This document shows, one piece after another, positions 43,312-51,945 of a stretch of 64,000 nt of DNA. The first letter of the stretch is position 1, and each line of letters opens with the position of its first letter. Both the position numbers and the translations under genes were made by a program. Under the pieces are notes generated by a model. It was given only the letters and a program-made list of their open reading frames with translations, was not told the origin of the DNA and did no database searches. The DNA is from Vulcanimicrobiia bacterium. Its GTDB lineage: Bacteria; Vulcanimicrobiota; Vulcanimicrobiia; Vulcanimicrobiales; Vulcanimicrobiaceae. The stretch is from the NCBI GenBank assembly GCA_025934645.1, contig JAICWY010000007.1:1-64000 (forward strand). The letters are read 5' to 3'.

Positions 43312-44919
43312 GTGTCCCTGTATCGTACCTGGCGTCCCAAGACCTTCGCCGATTTGGTCGGCCAAGATGCGGTAGTCCGCACGCTGACCAGCGCCATCGA
43401 AGGCGGTAAACTCGCCCACGCCTATCTTTTTTCAGGTCCGCGCGGCTCGGGCAAAACATCCGCTGCAAAGATTCTCGCGCGCTGCATCGAGTGCGTGAAC
43501 GGTCCCACCGCAACGCCGGATAACACATGCGAGAATTGTCGTGCGATTCTTTCCGGAACCGCATTGGACGTGCTCGAGATCGACGCGGCCAGCAATCGCG
43601 GCATCGACGAGATCCGCGCCCTGCGCGACGCGGTAAAGTTTGCGCCGTCGACGATGCGCATGAAAGTGTACATCATCGATGAAGCGCACATGCTCACCAA
43701 AGAAGGCGCGAACGCCTTTCTGAAGACGCTGGAGGAGCCGCCTGCCCACGCCGTCTTCATCCTTGCGACGACCGAGCCCGAGAAGCTTCCGGTCACGATT
43801 CTCTCGCGGTGTCAGCGGTACGCGTTCCGGCGCATCGCCATTCCGGTGATGATCGAGCGCATGCGCGAGATCGCGAGCGCGGAAGGGATTCAGATCGGCG
43901 AGAGCGCCCTCTCCGCGATCGCGTATCGCGCCGACGGCGGGCTTCGAGACGCGCTGACCATGCTGGAGCAGGCGGCGGCGTTTGCCGAGGGCGAGATCAC
44001 GCCGGCCACGATCGATCTCGCGTTCGGAGCTACAGGCCGCAATTATGCGGGCTCGCTGATCGACCGCATCATCGCGCGCGATGCGAACGCCCTGCTGCGG
44101 GTGATCGACGATGCCAGCGACGCCGGCACGGATATGCAGGTGTTGATCCGCAGCTTGATCGGCGAATTCCGTAATCTGCTGGTCGCGCGCATCGATCCGC
44201 AACTGCTCTCGCGCGATTTGGCGCCGGAGGATGCGCAAACCGCGGTTTTGCGCGCCAAACAGCTGGCGCAGGCGCAGATCGTGCGCGCGTTGCGCCTGCT
44301 TAGCGACGCGCTCGCAACGGCACGTTCTTCGGGCAATCCGCGGCTCGAATTGGAAACGGCGCTGCTGCGCTACGTGCTCGTAAGCGAAGACACGACGCTC
44401 GACGCGCTGGCCTCGAGGGTGGCGGCACTGGAAGAGGGGGGGCGGCGTGAAGTTGCTGTGCCGGAACCCGTTGTCGAGCGTGAGCCGGTGGTTGAGCGGG
44501 AGCCGGTGGTTGCGCCTGAGCCGGTTGCGAAAAGCGAGGCCGGGGCCGTCACTATCCAGAAAGTACGCGCTGCGTGGCAATCGATTCGCACGCGCGTCGA
44601 AAGCGAACGCGCTTCGCTGCGCGCGCAGCTCTCGCGCGCGGTTCCCGAAGCGATCGACGGCAACGCGGTCGTCATCAAACTACCGAACAGTTTGATGGCC
44701 GACATCATGAAAGATAATGCGAAACTCGTGGAGTCGGCGATGAGCGAAGTGCTCGGCGCCAATCTCAAAGCGAGTTTCCGCGTCGACGGCGCCGCGGCGC
44801 CGCGCGGCAAAGGCGCAGCCGCTTCATCGACTGCCGCAACGGTTGCAGCCGTAACCGAAGCGATGCCGCAAGAAGATCCCGACGAGCTCTTTTCTTACTT
44901 GAACGAACGGATTAAGTAG
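43312..44919 (+). CDS. dnaX: DNA polymerase III subunit gamma/tau
   Basis: Clamp-loader ATPase. It is 535 aa from GTG 43312 (SLYRTWRPKTFADLVGQD). Walker A GPRGSGKTSAAK (about 42-53), four zinc-type Cys in CIECVNGP...CENC, Walker B IIDEAHML (about 122-129) and sensor LSRCQRYAFRR are present. After domain III comes a Glu/Pro/Val repeat linker (EPVVEREPVV repeated) and a C-terminal tau region. A G7 run at 44436-44442 with a stop in the -1 frame suggests a shorter gamma product. dnaX-ebfC-recR is the standard order. Confidence 0.95.
   Translation: MSLYRTWRPKTFADLVGQDAVVRTLTSAIEGGKLAHAYLFSGPRGSGKTSAAKILARCIECVNGPTATPDNTCENCRAILSGTALDVLEIDAASNRGIDEIRALRDAVKFAPSTMRMKVYIIDEAHMLTKEGANAFLKTLEEPPAHAVFILATTEPEKLPVTILSRCQRYAFRRIAIPVMIERMREIASAEGIQIGESALSAIAYRADGGLRDALTMLEQAAAFAEGEITPATIDLAFGATGRNYAGSLIDRIIARDANALLRVIDDASDAGTDMQVLIRSLIGEFRNLLVARIDPQLLSRDLAPEDAQTAVLRAKQLAQAQIVRALRLLSDALATARSSGNPRLELETALLRYVLVSEDTTLDALASRVAALEEGGRREVAVPEPVVEREPVVEREPVVAPEPVAKSEAGAVTIQKVRAAWQSIRTRVESERASLRAQLSRAVPEAIDGNAVVIKLPNSLMADIMKDNAKLVESAMSEVLGANLKASFRVDGAAAPRGKGAAASSTAATVAAVTEAMPQEDPDELFSYLNERIK
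44436..44450 (+). promoter_or_regulatory. Candidate -1 frameshift site in dnaX
   Basis: The zero frame reads GAG GGG GGG CGG CGT GAA. Slipping back one base on the G7 run gives GGG GGG GCG GCG TGA, ending at 44448-44450. The product would be about 379 aa, ending just after the clamp-loader core. A possible hairpin (44461-44470 with 44497-44506, imperfect) lies downstream. The heptamer has the G_GGG_GGG arrangement expected for tandem slippage. Confidence 0.55.
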
Positions 44920-44920
44920 C

Positions 44921-45229
44921 ATGAACCAAGCGCAGTTGATGGCGCAGATGCGCAAGATGCAGCAAGAGATGGCCAAGGCTCAGGACGAACTCGCGACCAC
45001 GGTGGTCACGGGCGTAGCGTCGGGCGAAAGCGTGAAGGTCGAGATGACCTGCGATCACCGCGTGAAAAGCGTGGCGATTTCCAAAGAAGCCGTGGATCCG
45101 GACGATGTCGAGACGCTGGAAGATCTGCTGGTCGTCGCGCTCAACGACGCGCTTGCAAAAGTCGAGGAGACGACGCAGAGCCGCATGGGGCGGCTGACCG
45201 GCGGCATGAAAATTCCCGGCTTGATGTAA
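44921..45229 (+). CDS. ebfC: YbaB/EbfC nucleoid-associated protein
   Basis: A 102-aa DNA-binding dimer. The N-terminal helix QLMAQMRKMQQEMAKAQDEL and the beta strand CDHRVKSVAISKEAVDP are typical, as is the Met/Gly-rich end GRLTGGMKIPGLM. ATG one base after the dnaX stop. recR follows after 3 bp. Confidence 0.94.
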   Translation: MNQAQLMAQMRKMQQEMAKAQDELATTVVTGVASGESVKVEMTCDHRVKSVAISKEAVDPDDVETLEDLLVVALNDALAKVEETTQSRMGRLTGGMKIPGLM

Positions 45230-45232
45230 CGC

Positions 45233-45844
45233 GTGCCGACCTCTTCGGGTTCGATCGCTGGGCCCGTCCAAGCCCTGATCAACGAGTTCTCCAAACTGCC
45301 CACGATCGGCCCGAAAACGGCTGCGCGTTTGGTCTTCTATCTGCTCAACCGTCCGCGCAATGAAGCGCAGTCACTGGCGGAAGCGATTCTCGCGGTCAAA
45401 GATCGCGTTCGTCTCTGCTCTATCTGCTTTTCGATCACGGAAGAGGATCCGTGCGCGATCTGCAGTGACGAACGCCGCGATGCGCGCACGCTTTGCGTCG
45501 TAGCGGAAGCGAAGGATATCTTCGCGCTCGAGCGGACGTCGGCATACAAAGGACGCTATCACGTCCTGGGCGGCGTGATCTCGCCGATGGACGGCATCGG
45601 CCCGGCGCAACTGCGCGTGAAAGAACTGGTCGATCGGATCGGATCCGAGCATCCTCACGAAATCGTGATCGCGACCAATCCCAATGCCGAAGGTGAAGCG
45701 ACTGCGCTCTATTTGTCGCGATTGATCACGCCGCTCGGCGTTTCAGTCACCCGGCTTGCATACGGCCTGCCGATCGGCGGCGATCTGGATTATGCCGATG
45801 AGGTGACGCTCGCAAAAGCGATCGAGGGGCGGCGCGCTCTCTAG
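45233..45844 (+). CDS. recR: Recombination protein RecR
   Basis: Ring-forming partner of RecF/RecO in gap repair. It is 203 aa. The helix-hairpin-helix FSKLPTIGPKTAARL, the four-Cys zinc finger LCSICFSITEEDPCAIC and the TOPRIM start LCVVAEAKDIFALE are seen. The Walker B-like TNPNAEGEATALYL is also present. GTG start at 45233. Confidence 0.96.
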   Translation: MPTSSGSIAGPVQALINEFSKLPTIGPKTAARLVFYLLNRPRNEAQSLAEAILAVKDRVRLCSICFSITEEDPCAICSDERRDARTLCVVAEAKDIFALERTSAYKGRYHVLGGVISPMDGIGPAQLRVKELVDRIGSEHPHEIVIATNPNAEGEATALYLSRLITPLGVSVTRLAYGLPIGGDLDYADEVTLAKAIEGRRAL

Positions 45845-45882
45845 CCCGGCGAGGAAGTGACGACGTCCGCTCGAGGTTGAGC

Positions 45883-45911
45883 GTTTGTAAAGGTATCCCG
45901 TCTTTACAAAC
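45883..45911. promoter_or_regulatory. Perfect 10-bp palindrome before secreted protein gene
   Basis: GTTTGTAAAG (45883-45892) and CTTTACAAAC (45902-45911) with a 9-bp spacer. It lies 3 bp before the SD GGAGG of the gene at 45927. A transcription-factor operator or a 5'-UTR hairpin are both possible. No T-run follows, so a recR terminator is less likely. Confidence 0.55.
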
Positions 45912-45926
45912 ACTGGAGGCCTATCA

Positions 45927-46685
45927 ATGAAACGCTTCACACCTCTGCTCGCGGCGGCTGCGCTCGCTGCGGCGGGCGCGCTGGCCGGCACGGCTCACGC
46001 CTCTGCCGCGACGTGTCCCACGCAAGAGAGCTTTTTCGGAACCATCACGCGGGTGAGCGGAAACATGCTCAACGTGACGACGGAGAACGGACACGGCGCG
46101 ATCGTGCGCGTCGACAGCGGCGCGCGCATAAACGCAAACGGCTTTGCGCTCCGGTCGGGGACGTTCTTGGGCGCGTACGGCTGCGTGACGCCGAACGGCG
46201 TCTTTCACGCGAGCGAACTGACGCTATCCGGCAGCGCGTCTGCATATCACGAAACCTTGAGCGGCGTCGTGGATCGCGTTCAGAGCGGGCGCCTGATCGT
46301 CCGCCAAAACGGTCACGGCTACGGCTCTTGGTACGTGCCGGATGCCGAAGACTTCTCGCGCGGCCAAACCGTAACGGGCGTTGGCATGATCGCGCGCAGC
46401 GGCGAGTTCTATCCGCAGACCGTCAACGGCCGCAGCGTCGCATTCGATGCGGACAACGACAGCAATGCCGCCGCGGCAACGCGCGCTTCGCGCACCATCA
46501 CCCTGACGGGTGTCGTACAGCGCGTTCGCGCGGGATCGCTCCTGATGTGGGAACCGGCGCAGAATCACAGCGGCACGTGGGTCGTCTCGGGTGCTAGCCG
46601 CTTCCGCGTCGGACAGCGCCTGGTTGGAACAGGCACGGAGGACACGTCCGGCCGTTTCTATCCGGCCAGCATTCAGGTCCGCTAG
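45927..46685 (+). CDS. Secreted protein with three OB-like beta repeats
   Basis: A 252-aa protein with a signal peptide (about 1-27, ending TAHASA). Three similar units follow, each opening with a G-T/V-V-x-R-V pattern and a G-x-L strand: FFGTITRVSGNMLNV, LSGVVDRVQSGRLIV and LTGVVQRVRAGSLLM. Each closes with a GQ/G-V/L-G turn. This resembles DUF5666-type OB-like domains. SD GGAGG precedes ATG 45927. No function is known. The palindrome upstream suggests specific regulation. Confidence 0.7.
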   Translation: MKRFTPLLAAAALAAAGALAGTAHASAATCPTQESFFGTITRVSGNMLNVTTENGHGAIVRVDSGARINANGFALRSGTFLGAYGCVTPNGVFHASELTLSGSASAYHETLSGVVDRVQSGRLIVRQNGHGYGSWYVPDAEDFSRGQTVTGVGMIARSGEFYPQTVNGRSVAFDADNDSNAAAATRASRTITLTGVVQRVRAGSLLMWEPAQNHSGTWVVSGASRFRVGQRLVGTGTEDTSGRFYPASIQVR

Positions 46686-46694
46686 ACGCCTGTC

Positions 46695-46715
46695 TAACTT
46701 TCTGATACAAAGTTA
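46695..46715. promoter_or_regulatory. Operator-like palindrome at a membrane/regulator gene pair
   Basis: TAACTTT (46695-46701) and AAAGTTA (46709-46715), perfect arms with a 7-bp spacer, end 2 bp before the ATG at 46718. No SD is seen, so the transcript may be leaderless and the palindrome may overlap the promoter. The winged-helix regulator encoded by the second gene is the obvious candidate binder. Confidence 0.5.
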
Positions 46716-46717
46716 AT

Positions 46718-47323
46718 ATGACCGACCTTGAACGAGCCCTAGCCGATATCGCGGAAGTCCGCGAGCGGCTGGGGCACGTCCAGCGGTTCAAAGGCTATTC
46801 CGGCTTTGCCGCGGCGATGTCGGGCGCGTTCGCCGTGGCGGCCGGCGTTTTGCAATTAGCGGTCGTGCCGCGCGTCGCGAACGCGCACGAAGGTCATCTC
46901 TACTTCGCGATTTGGTTCGCCTGTTGTGCCGCCTCGATCTTGATCAATTACGGCGCGATAGCGCACTGGTACGTCAACGATGCCAGCGCGCGCGATCGCT
47001 GGCAGACGGCGACGGTCGGCCTTGCGATCCTTCCTGCGCTCGTGCTCGGCGCGAGCCTCTCCTTTGCACTGCTGCGCGCGAACTTGTACGCGTTCATGCC
47101 CGGCGTGTGGTTCGGGTGTTACGGCGTCGGTCTGCTTGCATCGCGGACGATGCTGCCGCGCAACGTCGTGTTTATCGCCGCCGCGTTTATGCTCGCCGGC
47201 ATGGGCTTACTCTTCGTACCGGCCGGGATCGCGCTCGCGTGGTGGATTCTTCCGTGCGGATTCGGACTCGGGCAGCTCGCGATCGGCGCGTGCATCATGC
47301 GCGAACGGACGGTGCGCCGGTGA
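46718..47323 (+). CDS. Five- to six-helix membrane protein, unknown
   Basis: A 201-aa protein. A short charged N-terminal helix (LERALADIAEVRERLGHVQ) is followed by about six membrane segments. It overlaps a winged-helix regulator gene by GTGA, an arrangement seen for several small membrane protein/regulator pairs. No family name is assigned. No SD precedes the ATG. Confidence 0.7.
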   Translation: MTDLERALADIAEVRERLGHVQRFKGYSGFAAAMSGAFAVAAGVLQLAVVPRVANAHEGHLYFAIWFACCAASILINYGAIAHWYVNDASARDRWQTATVGLAILPALVLGASLSFALLRANLYAFMPGVWFGCYGVGLLASRTMLPRNVVFIAAAFMLAGMGLLFVPAGIALAWWILPCGFGLGQLAIGACIMRERTVRR

Positions 47324-47694
47324 GTTCCAAACCATCCTACGCGCTCAGCGGCCTGGACAAAGTCTTTCACGAGCGCGGCCGGTTGGCGATCTGCAGCGCG
47401 CTCATCGCCAATACCGAAGGGCTTTCGTTCACGCAATTGCTGGAAGCATGCGATCTTACCGACGGTAATTTGAACCGCCATCTGCACGCGCTCGCCGAGA
47501 TGGGCATCGTTACGATGCAGCGCATCACCGGCAAAGGCCGCCCGCAGACCATCGTGCGCATTACTCGCGAAGGCAGCGAACGTTTTCTGAACTACATCGA
47601 CGAGTTGGAAGGCGTCGTTCGCGAGGTTCAGCGCGCGCGCAAACGCAAAGGATCGCCCGGCCGGACAGTTCCGGCCTCTTCAACCTCGCAGTAG
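47320..47694 (+). CDS. Winged-helix transcriptional regulator
   Basis: A 124-aa DNA-binding protein of the MarR/ArsR-like winged-helix type. LAICSALIANTEGLSFTQL begins the wing-helix core, the recognition helix is in LLEACDLTDGNLNRHLHAL, and the wing in RITGKGRPQTIVRITREG. A C-terminal helix may dimerise. GTG start in GTGA overlap. The palindrome at 46695-46715 is its likely operator (inferred). The last 67 bp overlap the convergent MOSC gene. Confidence 0.85.
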   Translation: MSSKPSYALSGLDKVFHERGRLAICSALIANTEGLSFTQLLEACDLTDGNLNRHLHALAEMGIVTMQRITGKGRPQTIVRITREGSERFLNYIDELEGVVREVQRARKRKGSPGRTVPASSTSQ

Positions 47695-48266
47695 ACGCCC
47701 ATCACGTTGTCGCGTTTCTGCGCGACGTAGAGCAGCACGTCGTTGTCCTGCTCGCCCGTCGCAATATCGTACGTCGTAGTGACGCAGCGCCCGATGGTAT
47801 CGCTCACGCGCAACACCGCGCCTCCGATCTCGAGAACCGCGCCCATGAGATCGGGTTCCCGGTACGCGAAGCCCGCGGCAGCCTTCGCGTAGAGATTCGG
47901 ACGCCACCGCAACGGATCCAGCGGAATTTCCAATGCCGCTTCAACCTCGGAAATCCAGCGGTCGAAGATCAGCGAAACGGGCGCGGCGTCGAAATAATGC
48001 GTGTCGGCGTCTTGCAGCGCCAAGGTGACGCCCCGGGCGGCAGCCATTCCGGCTGCTGCCGACGCATCGCTCGTCGTGTGCAGCAGGTTGTGCTCTTTGC
48101 CGCGGTAGGTCTTGCCTTGACGGGCATGCCCGGCTTGCACGAACAGCGCGCCGGCGCGGTCACCGGGAATACCGTCCCGTTCGACCCGCGCGCTTTGCAG
48201 CGGTTCCGCGGCTAAGCTCTTTACCGGATACCGCCACACGGCGGCCAGCTGACCCAGCAACTCCAT
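47628..48266 (-). CDS. MOSC-domain protein
   Basis: A 212-aa protein with the MOSC N-terminal strand VWRYPVKSLAAEPLQSARV and the GIPGDRAGALF segment, and the core MOSC end GAVLRVSDTIGRCVTTT with its conserved Cys. MOSC domains carry molybdenum-cofactor sulphur or handle sulphur transfer. The substrate is unknown. ATG 48264-48266 has GGAG just upstream. Its 3' end overlaps the regulator gene by 67 bp. Confidence 0.85.
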   Translation of the reverse strand: MELLGQLAAVWRYPVKSLAAEPLQSARVERDGIPGDRAGALFVQAGHARQGKTYRGKEHNLLHTTSDASAAAGMAAARGVTLALQDADTHYFDAAPVSLIFDRWISEVEAALEIPLDPLRWRPNLYAKAAAGFAYREPDLMGAVLEIGGAVLRVSDTIGRCVTTTYDIATGEQDNDVLLYVAQKRDNVMGVYCEVEEAGTVRPGDPLRLRAR

Positions 48267-48316
48267 GCTCCAAGAGTACCATAGGAGCGCTTCCCGCTCC
48301 TCAAGAATGGCGGCGC

Positions 48317-49273
48317 ATGAGTGCGTCTTCCGAAGCCGCGCAGCTTCGTCCGCTCAGTATCGGCGAGATTTTCGATCGCGCGATAACCCTGTACGCGCGC
48401 AATTTCGTGCTCTTCACGATCGTCATGCTGGTCGCGGTGCTTCCGTTCGGCGTTTTCGAATATTACGCGGACAAGGGCAATGCGCAAACGTACACGCAAA
48501 TTCTGCAAGCCGCGCAGCATCCCGGAACGCACAAGAAATCGACGGCCGACGCGCTCCAAGTGTCGCCCGAAGATTCACTCGCGCTCCTAGGCGCGCTGCT
48601 CATTTCTTTGCTGCTGGCTCCCGCAGCGATTGCGGCGTCGGCGTTCGCCGTTTGGAAGATGTCGAAGGGGGAGCGGCCGACGTGGCAGGCCTGCTATGCC
48701 GATGCATTCGGTAAATTCGGCGAACTTTTCGGCGTTTCGTTCTGCACCGGTCTCATCGGATTTGGGGCCGCCTTTGTAGGCATGTTCGTCCTGATGATCC
48801 CCGTTGTTCTCGGCGCACTTATGTACGCGTCCGCTCCGGCGGCCGGAATCGCGCTTTTCGTGGTGAGCGGCTTGCTGGGCGTTGCGTGGTTTATCGGCAT
48901 CCTGGTGCTCGCACTCGCCATTGCCTTTGCGTTCTGCGGCGTGGGCGTGGAGAATTTGGGCCTAGGCGCGGCCATCGGGCACGCTTTCGGCCGGATATTC
49001 AACCGGCGGGAGATCGGCAAAGCGGTACTCGTTGCGCTGGCAATCGGCGCCGCCAACATCGGCTTGAGCTTCATTGCGATATCGGCGGAAATGTTGCTCG
49101 TTTGGCTCGTGCACTCCAGCGCGGTGGATGCACTCGTGCAAACCGCCATAGCGCTGATTAATTACTCATTCCTCGCGGTGCTCGTGAGCGTCTATTACGT
49201 CGACGCGCGCGTCCGGCAAGAGGGCTTGGACGTGCACGAAGCGCTGGACAACCTGCAGCCGCAAGCGACGTGA
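48317..49273 (+). CDS. Polytopic membrane protein of MoxR-associated region
   Basis: A 318-aa protein with about six membrane segments and an N-terminal LRPLSIGEIFDRAITLYARN motif. That motif is common to DUF975/glycerophosphodiesterase membrane-domain-like proteins found in MoxR/DUF4129 loci. SD is weak at ATG 48317. The stop overlaps the DUF4129 gene (GTGA). A scaffold or sensor role is only inferred. Confidence 0.75.
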   Translation: MSASSEAAQLRPLSIGEIFDRAITLYARNFVLFTIVMLVAVLPFGVFEYYADKGNAQTYTQILQAAQHPGTHKKSTADALQVSPEDSLALLGALLISLLLAPAAIAASAFAVWKMSKGERPTWQACYADAFGKFGELFGVSFCTGLIGFGAAFVGMFVLMIPVVLGALMYASAPAAGIALFVVSGLLGVAWFIGILVLALAIAFAFCGVGVENLGLGAAIGHAFGRIFNRREIGKAVLVALAIGAANIGLSFIAISAEMLLVWLVHSSAVDALVQTAIALINYSFLAVLVSVYYVDARVRQEGLDVHEALDNLQPQAT

Positions 49274-49920
49274 ACGGCCTTCCGCCGTTCGGATCTTCCA
49301 TTCCGCGGGCGGATCCGCAGCATGCGGCGCGTGCAATTCTTTCACAAGCCCGCTTCCGGATCGCGAGCGCTGCACCGGTCCGCCGCACATGGTGGGATGC
49401 AGTTCGCGAATGGCTCGGAGCGCGCTGGCACGACTTCATGCACGCGCTGTTCGGACGCGTGCACATCGGCGCCCCCGGGCCGGCGTTCGGGGACGTGCTG
49501 TTAATCGCATTGGTGCTCGTGGTGATCGTCGTGCTGGTGCGTCTGCTCATGGGCGCGGTACGCATCGGTACGGCAAAGACCGCGTATGCGGCCGCGCAGA
49601 ACGCTCCCGATGCGGGAGTGCTTCACGAATTGAGTTTGACGGCGGCTGCGCGCGGCGATTATTCGCTCGCGATCGTCCTGCTGTTCCGCGCTGCGCTCGC
49701 TGCGCTCGACGTCCAAGGCGTCGTCCACGACGAGCCCAGCCGCACCGTGAACGAATGCCGCCGCGCGGTTCGTGCGAAAGCGCCTCCGCTCGCTGAAGCG
49801 TTTGACGCGATCGCCCGTCCGTTTACCGCGGTGCTCTACGCGGAGCAGCCGGTGACCGAAGGGCAGTGGCGATCGGCGTTACAAGCGTTTGCGCGGTTTC
49901 CGCAGGCCGCCGATGCGTAA
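49270..49920 (+). CDS. DUF4129 protein
   Basis: A 216-aa protein with one central membrane helix (about 78-96, VLLIALVLVVIVVLVRLLMG) and a C-terminal cytosolic DUF4129-type helical domain (ELSLTAAARGDYSLAIVLLF, then SRTVNECRRAV and PFTAVLYAEQPVTEGQW). GTG start overlapping the previous stop. DUF4129 commonly accompanies DUF4350, MoxR and DUF58 genes. Confidence 0.85.
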   Translation: MNGLPPFGSSIPRADPQHAARAILSQARFRIASAAPVRRTWWDAVREWLGARWHDFMHALFGRVHIGAPGPAFGDVLLIALVLVVIVVLVRLLMGAVRIGTAKTAYAAAQNAPDAGVLHELSLTAAARGDYSLAIVLLFRAALAALDVQGVVHDEPSRTVNECRRAVRAKAPPLAEAFDAIARPFTAVLYAEQPVTEGQWRSALQAFARFPQAADA

Positions 49921-50980
49921 AGCGGATGTCATCATCGCGGGAGTTGCTATCCTGCTGCTTGCATTGCTGACGGCACTGCGCAACGGCGCTCACGCGCCGC
50001 CCTCGCAGCCGTCAACGTTCGATACGGGCGCGAACGGTTACGCGGCATTGTACGATTTGCTAAGAGTGGAACGGCTGAATGCCGGACGCTTCGAAGATCC
50101 GATCGGAACGCTGCCGCCGAACTCCGCAACGCTGGTGCTCGCGGGAAGCGGCGCGTTCGCCGCTGCGGTGCATAACGAACAGGGCGAACGCGCGTTGGAC
50201 TCGTGGGTGCGCCGCGGCGGTACGCTGGTGATTGCAGATCCGTACGCGATGTCGCGCGCGCTCGGGTTGCGGCCCGCGAGAATAAGGCGCGAAAACGACG
50301 CGATTCTGGCGGGCGGGTGCGGTTATCATGCCGCAGCGGCGATGCAAGTCGGGGCGCGGCTTGCCGCGACGTATGCCGCCTCGTGTACGCCGCAACGCAA
50401 AACGCTTTTGCAAGCGGGTGGACGCGCGGCGGCGATCGCGTACCGCCGCGGAAAAGGCACGGTCGTTGCAATCGCCGCGCCGTCCATATTTGACAATACG
50501 CATTTAGCGCTGCGGGATAATGCCGCATTCGCCTACGGTCTGTTCGCCGAAAGCCGCAATGTGCTCTTCGACGAGCGGATCTACGGGTATGCCGCGGGAC
50601 GATCGTTCGGCGAGGTCATCGGCTGGCCGGTACGGACCGCGATCGCGATTTCAATCGCGGCGCTGCTCCTTGCGCTCGTCGGCAGCAACGTGCCTTTCGC
50701 GCCGCCGTTGGAAGCAGCGCCGCCGGACGAGCGCGATACGTCCGCGTACATCGCATCATTGGCACGCATGCTCGAACGCGGCGGCGCATCGGATGCCGTC
50801 ATCAAGCGGCTCGCGGATTCGGCGAATACAATCCTGCGTTCGCGCGGCGCCCGCGATGCAGAAGCGGCGCAGATCGCCACGGAATTAGTGCAGTTGCAGA
50901 TTTCATCGGGCCCACGCGCCGCAGCGCGCCTGCTGCGAGCGGGGCGCCTCTACGCCCGCGTGCGAAAGGATTACGCATGA
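49913..50980 (+). CDS. DUF4350 protein
   Basis: A 355-aa protein. N-terminal helix (about 6-22), then a DUF4350 domain (TFDTGANGYAALYDLLR, LDSWVRRGGTLVIADPY, RGKGTVVAIAAPSIFDN), and a second membrane helix near 245-265. A cytosolic helical tail follows. ATG 49913, SD not obvious; the frame overlaps the DUF4129 stop by 8 bases. Confidence 0.85.
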   Translation: MRKADVIIAGVAILLLALLTALRNGAHAPPSQPSTFDTGANGYAALYDLLRVERLNAGRFEDPIGTLPPNSATLVLAGSGAFAAAVHNEQGERALDSWVRRGGTLVIADPYAMSRALGLRPARIRRENDAILAGGCGYHAAAAMQVGARLAATYAASCTPQRKTLLQAGGRAAAIAYRRGKGTVVAIAAPSIFDNTHLALRDNAAFAYGLFAESRNVLFDERIYGYAAGRSFGEVIGWPVRTAIAISIAALLLALVGSNVPFAPPLEAAPPDERDTSAYIASLARMLERGGASDAVIKRLADSANTILRSRGARDAEAAQIATELVQLQISSGPRAAARLLRAGRLYARVRKDYA

Positions 50981-51945
50981 TCGTCACCTCCGCCAAGGAT
51001 CTCGCGACGCGCATCGATGCGGCGATGCGTGAGGTCATCGTCGACGGCGAGCGCATCACGTTCGCGCTGCTGGTCGCACTCTTCGCCCGCGGGCACGCGC
51101 TGATCGAAGGCGTTCCCGGAACGGGCAAAACGCTCGCGGTGCGCGCGCTCTCCGCGCTGCTCGGCGCGCAGTATAGGCGCATACAATTTACGCCGGATCT
51201 GCTGCCGGCCGACATTCTCGGCACGACCGTCTTCAATCCGCAGAGCGCCGAGTTTTCCATGCGCCCCGGGCCGATCGTCACCAACGTGCTCTTGGCCGAC
51301 GAAATCAACCGTACGCCGCCGAAAACGCAGTCCGCGCTGCTGGAAGCGATGGAAGAAGCGCGCATCACGATCGACGGCTCGCCGGTGACGCTGCCGCAAC
51401 CGTTCTTCGTATGCGCGACGCAAAATCCGATCGAATACGAAGGCACGTATCCGCTTCCGGAAGCGCAGCTCGACCGCTTCTTGGTGAAGATCGACGCGTC
51501 GTATCCGGCCCAGAATGCAGAATTGGATTTGCTCGCGCGCGTCGCCGGCGGATTCGATGCGCGGGGGATCGATCACACGACGCTGGCCCCGGTTAGCGGC
51601 CCCGAGGAGATTTTGAGCGTACAGCAAGGCGTACGCACCGTCCACGTCTCCGCCGCGGTGCAGCGCTACATCTACGACGTCGTTTCCGCGACCCGAGGCG
51701 ACCGGCAGTTGAGCTTGGGTGCGAGTCCCCGCGCCGGCGTTTCGCTTTTATTCGCGGCGCAGGCCGCGGCCGCGATCGACGGCCGCGCGTACGCCACGCC
51801 CGACGATGTAAAAGACGTCGCGCCGCTCGTGCTGCCGCACCGCCTTATCCTGCAGCCGCAGGCCGAAATCGACGGCACGCGGGCGCGCGAGGTGCTCGAT
51901 CGCGTCATGCTGACGGTTCCCGTGCCGCGTGAATCGCCTGCATAA
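50977..51945 (+). CDS. MoxR-family AAA+ ATPase
   Basis: A 322-aa AAA+ ATPase. Walker A GVPGTGKTLAVRAL (about 46-59), Walker B LLADEINRTPPKTQSAL (about 106-122) with the typical MoxR EINR, sensor ATQNPIEYEGTYPLPEA, and arginine-finger region LSLGASPRAG are present. MoxR proteins act as chaperones with DUF58/VWA partners. ATG 50977 overlaps the DUF4350 stop (ATGA). Confidence 0.94.
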   Translation: MIVTSAKDLATRIDAAMREVIVDGERITFALLVALFARGHALIEGVPGTGKTLAVRALSALLGAQYRRIQFTPDLLPADILGTTVFNPQSAEFSMRPGPIVTNVLLADEINRTPPKTQSALLEAMEEARITIDGSPVTLPQPFFVCATQNPIEYEGTYPLPEAQLDRFLVKIDASYPAQNAELDLLARVAGGFDARGIDHTTLAPVSGPEEILSVQQGVRTVHVSAAVQRYIYDVVSATRGDRQLSLGASPRAGVSLLFAAQAAAAIDGRAYATPDDVKDVAPLVLPHRLILQPQAEIDGTRAREVLDRVMLTVPVPRESPA

